Below, in pieces: positions 57,421 through 64,000 of a DNA stretch of 64,000 nucleotides (position 1 is its first letter; each line of letters opens with the position of its first letter). The notes under the pieces were generated by a model that was given only the letters and a program-made list of their open reading frames with translations, was not told where the DNA came from and made no database searches. Origin of the DNA: Mongoliimonas terrestris (GTDB taxonomy: Bacteria > Pseudomonadota > Alphaproteobacteria > Rhizobiales > Pleomorphomonadaceae); contig NZ_MSIG01000007.1 of assembly GCF_001927285.1 (NCBI RefSeq), forward strand, positions 186,001 to 250,000, in the 5' to 3' direction. A program made the translations under genes and the position numbers.

Positions 57421-57960
57421 ATGACCGACGCCGCGCTTACCGTGCTGGACTTCTGGTGGGAGGCCGGGGCGGCCAAGTGGTTCCGCGGCGGCGAGGCCTT
57501 CGACGAGGCCTGCCGGACGGCCCTCCTCGGCCTCCACGAGGAGGCGGCGGGCGGGGCGTTCGACAGCTGGGAGGAGACGCCGCACGGCACGCTCGCGCTC
57601 CTGATCCTCCTCGACCAGATCCCCCGCAACATCTTTCGCGGCACGCCCCGCGCCTTCGCCACCGACGCCAAGGCGCTCGCCATCGCCCGGCGGGCGCTGG
57701 ACAAAGGCTTTCCGAAAGCTTTCAGCAAGGACGTGCGGGTGTTCTTCTACCTGCCCTTCACCCACGCGGAGGACATGGCCGACCAGGAGCTTTGCGTGGA
57801 CCTCACCCGCACCCTCGGCATGGAGGTCTACCACTACGCCCTGATCCACATGGACGCGATCCGCCGTTTCGGCCGTTTCCCTCACCGCAACGCCATTCTC
57901 GGCCGTGTCTCCACGGAGGCGGAGGACGCCTATCTGGCGAGCGGCGGCTTCAGCGGCTGA
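57421..57960 (+). CDS. DUF924-family protein
   Basis: A 179-residue helical protein. 'VLDFWWEAGAAKWFRGGEAF' (about 7-26), 'LALLILLDQIPRNIFRGTPR' (about 60-79), 'FYLPFTHAEDMADQELCVDL' and 'HMDAIRRFGRFPHRNAILGR' are the DUF924 signature. TPR-like fold, function unknown. Its 3' end overlaps the convergent DsbB-like gene by 11 bases. Confidence 0.92.
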   Translation: MTDAALTVLDFWWEAGAAKWFRGGEAFDEACRTALLGLHEEAAGGAFDSWEETPHGTLALLILLDQIPRNIFRGTPRAFATDAKALAIARRALDKGFPKAFSKDVRVFFYLPFTHAEDMADQELCVDLTRTLGMEVYHYALIHMDAIRRFGRFPHRNAILGRVSTEAEDAYLASGGFSG

Positions 57961-58498
57961 TCGCGCGGGCGGACCGGTTTCCGGCGGCACCCAGGAAGGC
58001 GGCGGCAGCGACGGCCGCGGAAAGCACGGCGTTCCATCCGGCAAAGGAGAGGCCGAGCATGCGCCAGCTCGCCTCGGTGCAGGAGACGAGCCGGGTGGAC
58101 TGAAGCTGGGCGAGCAGATTGCCGGCGTCCGTGGTCGGCCCGGTGCCGCCGCCGCAGTCGTTCGGCCCCGGCCAGAAGCCCCATTCGGCGCCCGCGTGAT
58201 AGCCCCCGAGCCCGGTTCCGACCAGGAAGGCGATCCCGCCGAGAACCGCGAACAGGCGGGCGGCGCCGGGCGCCCGTCCGGCCAGAAGCAGCGACAGGAG
58301 GATAAGGGGCAGGCCCACGTAATAGGGGATGCGCTCCTGGTAGCAGAGCTTGCAGGGCACATAGCCGCCGATGATCTGGTAGCCCCACGCGGTGGCAATG
58401 GCCGCAAGCCCGACCAGGAAACCGGCCGCGAGCGGCGCTTTCCACACAGTCGTACGGACGAAAGAACCGGTGGACGGCGCGGTGGCGGACACGGACAT
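57950..58498 (-). CDS. DsbB-family disulfide bond formation protein
   Basis: A 182-residue inner-membrane protein with four membrane helices. The first redox pair is CKLC in 'GGYVPCKLCYQERIPYYVGL' (about 49-68); the second pair is the Cys of 'NDCGGGTG' and the Cys of 'RLVSCTEASWRMLGLS'. DsbB passes electrons from DsbA to quinone; no DsbA is in the window. The ATG is chosen from a tandem ATGATG with GGAG about six bases upstream. Confidence 0.92.
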   Translation of the reverse strand: MSVSATAPSTGSFVRTTVWKAPLAAGFLVGLAAIATAWGYQIIGGYVPCKLCYQERIPYYVGLPLILLSLLLAGRAPGAARLFAVLGGIAFLVGTGLGGYHAGAEWGFWPGPNDCGGGTGPTTDAGNLLAQLQSTRLVSCTEASWRMLGLSFAGWNAVLSAAVAAAAFLGAAGNRSARAISR

Positions 58499-58964
58499 CA
58501 TGGGCTCCGTCGGTCTCAAGATCCTGCCGACCGGCGCTCGTCCGTTTAAGGACGGAGCATCGTCGGCCGCAGGAGACCGGTCAAGGTCGAGACTGCTCTA
58601 TCAGCCTGCCGCCGCATCGTCCACGGGCCGGTTCTCGACCACCCGCGATCGCAACCGGACCGGCCCGCGGGAGGGGCGAGCCGGTCCGGCGGTCCGTCGG
58701 GGCGGACGTCTGGTCTGGGAGAACGGATTGTCCCGGACCCCGCGGGCCGGGGCCTGCGGGATCGTCGATCCGGCTTCGCGGGGCTGGGGGGCTGGAAATC
58801 GAAGCCACACCGCCGACTGTCCGGGACAACGCTGCCGAGACTGACGGCGGCTCGGGGCCTTGAGACGACCGAAAGTGGGCCGAAACGGGATTGTTTGTAT
58901 CAGGATGTACGCACCATCCCGGACCCTGCGTCCGGTCTGGCCACCGATCCGGCCAGGGGGCGGC
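58499..58964. other. Gene-free region with a candidate structured RNA
   Basis: About 465 bases between the DsbB-like gene and DUF1674. No convincing open frame. Its main feature is a nested set of inverted repeats at 58728-58829, listed separately. Confidence 0.5.
58728..58829. ncRNA. Candidate structured RNA or long hairpin
   Basis: An 11-bp perfect inverted repeat, TTGTCCCGGAC (58728-58738) and GTCCGGGACAA (58819-58829), encloses further self-complementary pieces: GATC-GTC-GATC and GGCTTCG ... CGAAGCC. The arrangement could fold as a closed multi-branch structure of 102 bases on either strand. It does not show the conserved loops of SRP RNA, RNase P or 6S RNA. Not supported by anything but base pairing, and high GC makes chance pairing more likely. 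Confidence 0.3.
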
Positions 58965-59219
58965 TCAGAAGTCCGCCGTCAGGCCCTTGATCTCCCAGTC
59001 GCCGTAGCGGACCGGCTCCAGGCCACCGCGCCCGTTGATTTCGCGCGGCCCGGACTGCGCCTCAGCCTCCGCCTTGCGGCGGGCCTCCGCCTCGAGAAGC
59101 GCGCGTTGGGCGGCCGGGGGCAGGTCCTCGAAGCGGCGGGTCGGTGCCGCGCCGGCCGTCGCCGCCGTCTCGGGCTGCGGGACGGCGGAGGGAACGGGAG
59201 GCTGGCTCTCTTCGGTCAT
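58965..59219 (-). CDS. DUF1674 protein, succinate dehydrogenase assembly factor 4-like
   Basis: An 84-residue protein. The C-terminal block '[20 protein letters not shown]' plus LTADF (about 60-84) is the DUF1674/SDHAF4 signature; in mitochondria and alphaproteobacteria SDHAF4-like proteins help assemble flavinylated SdhA. The N-terminal half is Pro/Ala-rich and probably disordered. Divergent from htpX, a conserved alphaproteobacterial neighbour. Confidence 0.93.
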   Translation of the reverse strand: MTEESQPPVPSAVPQPETAATAGAAPTRRFEDLPPAAQRALLEAEARRKAEAEAQSGPREINGRGGLEPVRYGDWEIKGLTADF

Positions 59220-59410
59220 CGACGGTCGTCTTCCGGAGAATGGTCTTCGATCGGGTTCGGGCGCGTCGGGATCGGCCGAAACAACCGTTTCTTGATGCCG
59301 CGCACCGGCGTCCCCATCATATAGGCGTCCGGTGGCGCCTGTCGCGTCCCGGGCGCCGGATCCGCCCCGCCGGTCGACATCGGGGCGACACCCGTCGTGT
59401 TCCGCTTCCC

Positions 59411-60373
59411 ATGAACATCTTCCGCACCGCTCTTCTTCTCGCCGCCATGACGGCGCTCTTCATGGGCGTCGGCTTCCTGATCGGCGGCCAGCAGGGCATG
59501 GTCATCGCCTTTTTCGCCGCGGCGGCGATGAACGTCTTCAGCTACTGGAACGCCGACAAGCTCGTGCTCCGGATGCACAACGCCCGGGAGGTCGACGAGC
59601 GCACGGCGCCTGAATTCTACCGCATGGTGCGGCAGTTGGCGGCCAATGCCGAACTGCCGATGCCGAAGGTCTACATCATCGACAACCCGCAGCCGAACGC
59701 CTTCGCCACCGGCCGCAATCCCGAGAACGCCGCCGTAGCGGCCACCACCGGCCTTCTTGAGATGCTGCAGCCGGAGGAGGTGGCTGGCGTGATGGCGCAC
59801 GAACTCGCCCACGTGAAGAACCGCGACACGCTGATCATGACGATCACCGCCACCATCGCGGGCGCCATCTCCATGCTGGCGAACTTCGGCTTCTTCTTCG
59901 GCGGCAACCGGGAGAACAACAACCCGCTCGGCTTCGTCGGCGTCATCGTCGCCATGATCGTCGCCCCCATGGCGGCCATGCTGGTGCAGATGGCCATCTC
60001 GCGCACCCGCGAGTATTCGGCCGACCGGCTTGGCGCGGAGATCTGCGGCCGGCCGGAGTGGCTTGCCTCCGCGCTCCAGAAGATCGCCGGCGGCGCGGCC
60101 CGGATTCCCAACATGACGGCCGAGGCGAATCCTGCTACGGCCCACATGTTCATCATCAATCCGCTGTCGGGTCAGCGCATGGACAACCTCTTCTCGACCC
60201 ACCCGGCCACCGAGAACCGGATCGCCGCGCTGATGGATTTCGCCCAGACGACCGGCCCCCTGGCCGCGCCGTTCCAGGCCGAACCCGCGGCGCGCCCGGT
60301 GCGGCGGGGACCGTGGGGTCGGCCGAGCGCGCCGACCGGCAGCCGCAGCAACCGTCGTGGACCCTGGGGATGA
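59411..60373 (+). CDS. htpX: Membrane zinc protease HtpX
   Basis: A 320-residue M48B metallopeptidase. Two N-terminal helices (about 5-50), the zinc motif HELAH in '[19 protein letters not shown]' (about 127-145), two further helices and the third ligand Glu in '[17 protein letters not shown]' are present. Degrades misfolded inner-membrane proteins under stress. The C-terminal tail (about 300-320) is Arg/Gly/Pro-rich. Stop overlaps the rsmB start by four bases (ATGA). Confidence 0.95.
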   Translation: MNIFRTALLLAAMTALFMGVGFLIGGQQGMVIAFFAAAAMNVFSYWNADKLVLRMHNAREVDERTAPEFYRMVRQLAANAELPMPKVYIIDNPQPNAFATGRNPENAAVAATTGLLEMLQPEEVAGVMAHELAHVKNRDTLIMTITATIAGAISMLANFGFFFGGNRENNNPLGFVGVIVAMIVAPMAAMLVQMAISRTREYSADRLGAEICGRPEWLASALQKIAGGAARIPNMTAEANPATAHMFIINPLSGQRMDNLFSTHPATENRIAALMDFAQTTGPLAAPFQAEPAARPVRRGPWGRPSAPTGSRSNRRGPWG

Positions 60374-61941
60374 GACCACCGAAGACACCGGGTTCCGGCA
60401 GCGGGCGCCCGCCTGAAGGCCGCAAGCCGTCCGGCCCGCGCCCGCCCGCCCGCGGACCCGGCGCGTCCGCCGCCGGCGGCGCGGAGGGTCCGCGTCCGGC
60501 CCGTGCCGGCAAGCCGTCCGGCGACAAGCCGTTCCGCCCGTCCGGCGAAGGACGACCCCGCCGCGACGACCGGCCCGCCGGCGGACCCGGCCGCGGCGGC
60601 TTTGCCGGCCACGCCCGCCCGCGGGCCCAGGGCCAGGTGGGCCTTGCGGCGCGCCAGCTCGCTGTCGACCTTGTCGCCACGGTGCAGAAGGGCAAGCTGC
60701 TCGACCAGTTGCTCGACACCGGCAAGCTCGCCGACCGCTACCAGCTGCTCGACCCGCGCGACCGCGGGCTCGTCCGGGCGATCGTCGGCATCACGCTGCG
60801 CCACCACGGCCAGATCACCGACGCCATCGGCCGGTTTCTCGAGCGGCCGCTGCCGGACGACGCCGGCATCCTGAAGCCCGCCATGGCGGTCGCCGCCGCC
60901 CAGGTGCTCTTCATGGACATCGCCGACCACGCCGCCGTCGCCCTCGGGGTGGAGGTGGTGGACGCTGACAAGGGCGCTCGGCCGTTCAAGGGCCTGGTCA
61001 ACGCTGTGCTCCGCCGGATCGCTGGCGCCAAGGAGCTCATCCTCGCCGAGCAGGACGCCCCGGCCCTTAACACGCCCGCCTGGATGATGGAGCGCTGGAC
61101 CGCCACCTACGGGGCCGAGACCGCCCGCGGCATCGCCGAGATGCAGATGGTGGACCCCAGCATCGACCTGACGGTGAAGAGCGAGCCCGCGGCCTGGGCC
61201 GAGCGGCTCGGCGGCACCGTGCTGCCGAACGGCACCGTCCGCATCCCGACCCAGGGCGCCATCGAAAAGCTCGCCGGCTACGACGAGGGCGCCTGGTGGG
61301 TGCAGGACGCCGCCGCCACCTTCCCGGTGCGCCTCCTCGGCGACGTGAAGGGCAAGAAGGTGGCGGACCTCTGCGCCGCCCCGGGCGGCAAGACCGCGCT
61401 TCTCGCCCACTTGGGCGCCACCGTCACGGCCGTCGACGTCTCCGGCTACCGGCTCGCCCGGCTGCAGCGCAACCTGTTCCGGCTCGGCCTCAAGGCCGAC
61501 GTGCTCACTGCCGACATCACCGAGTGGCTGGCCGGGCCGTTCGACATGATCCTGCTCGACGCACCCTGCACCGCCACCGGCACGCTCCGCCGCCATCCGG
61601 ACGGCTTGTTCGCCAAGGGGCAGGGAGACGTCGCCGCGCTCGCCGGCCTGCAGCGCAAGTTGATCGACCAGGCGATCCGCAGCCTGAAGCCGGGCGGTCT
61701 CTTCGTCTATTCCACCTGCTCGCTGGAGCCGGAGGAGGGCCCCGACCAGATCCGTCGGCTGATGCTGATCGACGCGCCGGTGGAGCGGGTGCCGGTGACC
61801 GCCGACGAGGTGGCCGGGCTCGCCGAGATCGTCACGCCCGAGGGCGACATCCGCACCTTGCCGACCCACCTGCCGCATGCCGACCCGAGGCTTTCCGGCC
61901 TCGACGGCTTCTACGCCGCCAGGCTCCGCCGCAAGGTCTGA
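60370..61941 (+). CDS. rsmB: 16S rRNA (cytosine-5)-methyltransferase RsmB-like
   Basis: A 523-residue RNA m5C methyltransferase. A disordered Pro/Gly/Arg-rich head (about 1-92) precedes a NusB-like domain (about 95-215, '[20 protein letters not shown]'). The methyltransferase domain has the SAM loop '[20 protein letters not shown]' (about 331-350) and the two catalytic cysteines in '[16 protein letters not shown]' and '[12 protein letters not shown]'. The long N-terminal extension is unusual. Coupled to htpX; a strong terminator follows 69 bases after its stop. Confidence 0.94.
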   Translation: MRPPKTPGSGSGRPPEGRKPSGPRPPARGPGASAAGGAEGPRPARAGKPSGDKPFRPSGEGRPRRDDRPAGGPGRGGFAGHARPRAQGQVGLAARQLAVDLVATVQKGKLLDQLLDTGKLADRYQLLDPRDRGLVRAIVGITLRHHGQITDAIGRFLERPLPDDAGILKPAMAVAAAQVLFMDIADHAAVALGVEVVDADKGARPFKGLVNAVLRRIAGAKELILAEQDAPALNTPAWMMERWTATYGAETARGIAEMQMVDPSIDLTVKSEPAAWAERLGGTVLPNGTVRIPTQGAIEKLAGYDEGAWWVQDAAATFPVRLLGDVKGKKVADLCAAPGGKTALLAHLGATVTAVDVSGYRLARLQRNLFRLGLKADVLTADITEWLAGPFDMILLDAPCTATGTLRRHPDGLFAKGQGDVAALAGLQRKLIDQAIRSLKPGGLFVYSTCSLEPEEGPDQIRRLMLIDAPVERVPVTADEVAGLAEIVTPEGDIRTLPTHLPHADPRLSGLDGFYAARLRRKV

Positions 61942-62010
61942 GCCTTTGCCAACCGGACCGCGAGAGCGGGTCGGGCAAGAAGACCGCCATCTGTTGCAGC
62001 CATGCAAGAG

Positions 62011-62042
62011 CGGCCCCGGGGCGACGTCCCGGGGCCGTTTTT
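62011..62042 (+). terminator. Rho-independent terminator of htpX-rsmB
   Basis: CGGCCCCGGG, loop of seven bases, CCCGGGGCCG, then TTTTT. A perfect 10-bp GC stem followed by a T run on the plus strand, 69 bases after the rsmB stop; the clearest intrinsic terminator in the window. Confidence 0.95.
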
Positions 62043-62261
62043 ATGCAATGTGGCAGTGGGTTGCATACCATTTGGTAACCACGTGCGGGTCCAATGGTCG
62101 AGCGTAGGCGGTTCAGCGTCGGGCGCGGCCGTCCCGTCCTGGCCGCGCGCCCGTCGATCCCGTGGTGGCGACGTCCTTTGTAAGGGCGGGCCCGGACGCC
62201 CGGCCCGGTTCCGTCGGTCGGATCCTCCGATCCCGCAACCCGGACAGGAGACGCCACGCCG

Positions 62262-64000
62262 ATGCAGGCGATGCCGAAAGGAGGCGCGGACGCCATGGCC
62301 TGGGAGTCGGCCGCCGGACTAGCCCGCCTCCTCGCCCATGCGGCGGGCGTCGTGGCGCGTCGCGCGGTCGTGACCGTGGAGACCGGCCCGTTCGCCCGCT
62401 GGCGCTGGCCGGGCCCGACACCCGAGCGGCTGGTGATCGCCCCCCAGGACATCCGCACCGCCGACCCGACCCTTGCCGCCGACATCTACGCCGGCATCTT
62501 CGCCTTCGCCGGCAAGGTGGTGGAAACCGGCGGACGGTCGCCCTTCGAGGTGCACGACGCGCCGGACGACTGGACCGCGGCCCTTCATGGCTTCACCTGG
62601 CTGCGGCACCTGCGCGCCGCCGACGGTGCCCTCACCCGGCAGAACGCCCGCGCGCTCGTCGCCGACTGGATCGCCCAGGAGACCAAGGCGCCGCCGATCG
62701 CCTACGAGCCGGAGGTGCTGGCCCGCCGGGTGCTCGCCTGGATCACCCAGTCGCCGCTGATCCTGGAAGATGCCGACAGGGCCTTCTACCGCCGCTTCCT
62801 GCGTTCGCTGACCCGTCAGGTGCGGCGCCTGCGCACACGCTTCCTGGACGCCCCGGAAGGCTGGCCACAGCTTCTCTCGGCTATCGCCGTGGTGGCGGCC
62901 GCGCTGTCCATGGACGGCCAGCAGCGGCTCGTCCGCCAGGGCACCCAGCGGCTGGAGCAGGAACTCGCCGAGCAGATCCTCTCCGACGGCGGTCACATCA
63001 GCCGCCATCCGGGCGTGCTTCTGGAGATTCTCGCCGAGCTGCTGCCGCTTCGCCAGGCCTACACGGCGCGCGGGCTCTCGCCGCCCCCGAGCCTCATCGG
63101 CGCGATCGACCGCATGATGCCGATGCTGCGCTTCTTCCGCCATTCGGACGGGGCCTTCGCCCACTTCAACGGCATGGGCTCCACCCCCGCGGATCTTCTG
63201 GCCACCATCCTGGCCTATGACGACGTGCGCGGCCAGCCGGTGCACGACGCCACATCGTCCGGCTACCAGCGCCTGGAGGCCGGCAGCACGGTGATCCTGA
63301 TGGACACCGGCATGCCGCCGCCGCTGGCCCTCAGCGCCCATGCGCATGCCGGGTTCCTGTCGTTGGAAATGAGCGGCACCCACCATCGCTTCGTGGTCAA
63401 CTGCGGCGTCGCCGATGCCGACGAACGGTGGCGCCAGGTGGCCCGCGCCACGCCGGCCCATTCCACCGTCACGCTGGAGGAGACCTCCTCCGCCCGCACC
63501 CTCACCCGGCGGATGCTTCGCCGCCGTCTCGGGCCGCTGCTCGTCTCCGGTCCGTCCGCCGTCACGGCGGAGCGCCGCCAGACGGGGGATGCCATCACGG
63601 TGACGGCCCGGCACGACGGCTACGCCGCCCAGTTCGGCTTCGTCCACGAGCGCCAGATCGTGCTTCAGGCCGACGGCGGGCGGATCGACGGCATCGACCG
63701 GCTCATGACGCGGTCGAGCCGGGGGCGCGGCCGCGACCGGTTCGCCATCCGATTCCACCTCCACCCGGCGATCCGGGCCAACCGCACCGCCGGCGGCGAC
63801 ATCCTCCTGATGGCGCCGGACGGCGAGGCCTGGACCTTCTCCTGTCCGCTCATCGAGCCGGAGCTTGCCGAGAGCATCTATCTTTCCGACGTGCACGGTC
63901 GCCGCCGGTCCGCCCAGATTGTGGTGTCAGGGCGCGCACGCGTCACGCCGGAGGTCGCCTGGACCCTGGTCCGCACCGGCCTGCCCGCGCGCGGCAGGCC
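62262..64000 (+). CDS. Heparinase II/III-family protein (partial, runs off the window)
   Basis: At least 579 residues; the stop lies beyond the window. 'FTWLRHLRAADGALTRQNAR' (about 107-126), 'FRHSDGAFAHFNGMG' and 'ALSAHAHAGFLSLEMSGTHH' (about 353-372) place it in the Heparinase II/III-like group that follows rsmB in many alphaproteobacteria. It is probably a periplasmic or cytoplasmic polysaccharide lyase-like protein, though no clear signal peptide is visible. The start is the first ATG of the frame; ATGs at 62271 and 62295 are alternatives. Substrate unknown. Confidence 0.9.
   Translation, partial: MQAMPKGGADAMAWESAAGLARLLAHAAGVVARRAVVTVETGPFARWRWPGPTPERLVIAPQDIRTADPTLAADIYAGIFAFAGKVVETGGRSPFEVHDAPDDWTAALHGFTWLRHLRAADGALTRQNARALVADWIAQETKAPPIAYEPEVLARRVLAWITQSPLILEDADRAFYRRFLRSLTRQVRRLRTRFLDAPEGWPQLLSAIAVVAAALSMDGQQRLVRQGTQRLEQELAEQILSDGGHISRHPGVLLEILAELLPLRQAYTARGLSPPPSLIGAIDRMMPMLRFFRHSDGAFAHFNGMGSTPADLLATILAYDDVRGQPVHDATSSGYQRLEAGSTVILMDTGMPPPLALSAHAHAGFLSLEMSGTHHRFVVNCGVADADERWRQVARATPAHSTVTLEETSSARTLTRRMLRRRLGPLLVSGPSAVTAERRQTGDAITVTARHDGYAAQFGFVHERQIVLQADGGRIDGIDRLMTRSSRGRGRDRFAIRFHLHPAIRANRTAGGDILLMAPDGEAWTFSCPLIEPELAESIYLSDVHGRRRSAQIVVSGRARVTPEVAWTLVRTGLPARGR

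Overview
This is a 64 kb, very GC-rich, gene-dense chromosomal segment. Protein content and gene order point to an alphaproteobacterium of the Hyphomicrobiales (Rhizobiales) type. Supporting blocks are metX-metW beside chorismate mutase-hisC-tyrA; ftsEX-ydcF-plsC divergent from an MJ0042 zinc-ribbon gene, hpt and a receiver-only regulator; argH-lptM-lysA-TIGR02302 divergent from tlpA; bdhA-patatin; DUF1674-htpX-rsmB-heparinase; and CtrA-like boxes. Genus cannot be read from the window. No phage, insertion sequence, tRNA, rRNA or CRISPR array was recognised.

Layout. 0.6-1.1 kb: Lrp-type regulator. 1.4-6.9 kb: the most interesting block, a minus-strand operon led by a clear guanidine-I (ykkC) riboswitch. 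It encodes a nitrate/sulfonate-type ABC importer (binding protein, permease, ATPase), a ureohydrolase resembling the Ni-dependent guanidine hydrolase GdmH, a histidine-rich protein and a HupE/UreJ-type permease. 7-20 kb: isoprenoid genes (ispA, ispG), a Zur-like regulator, D-2-hydroxyacid dehydrogenase, 3-hydroxybutyrate dehydrogenase with patatin, an SDR, an HNH protein, a GGDEF-EAL protein, a DMT exporter, glyoxalase II and methyltransferases. 20-25.5 kb: methionine and aromatic amino acid genes, ending in a 59-bp tandem repeat array that starts inside the tyrA stop region. 26-33 kb: envelope and cell-division genes. 33-40 kb: TIGR02302, lysA, lptM, argH, tlpA. 40-43 kb: small motility-type protein, His-rich CobW GTPase, D,D-carboxypeptidase. 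43.8-50.6 kb: urease operon ureDAB-(antitoxin-PIN toxin)-ureC-(DUF29)-ureEFG. 50.7-53.2 kb: two transporters. 53.2-55.1 kb: copper-delivery operon (PCuAC, Sco, two tiny membrane proteins, TusA). 55.5-64 kb: acyl-CoA synthetase, DUF924, DsbB-like protein, DUF1674, htpX, rsmB and a truncated heparinase-family gene.

How it fits together. The riboswitch operon would import guanidine when it is sensed and hydrolyse it to urea and ammonia; the urease operon about 37 kb away would release the remaining nitrogen. Both enzymes are expected to need nickel. The window carries several metal-handling proteins with His-rich stretches (the operon protein, UreE, a CobW GTPase, the Zur-like regulator), but no HypA/HypB-like partners beside the GdmH-like enzyme. 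The His-rich protein and HupE-type permease are therefore good candidates for an alternative nickel-supply arrangement.
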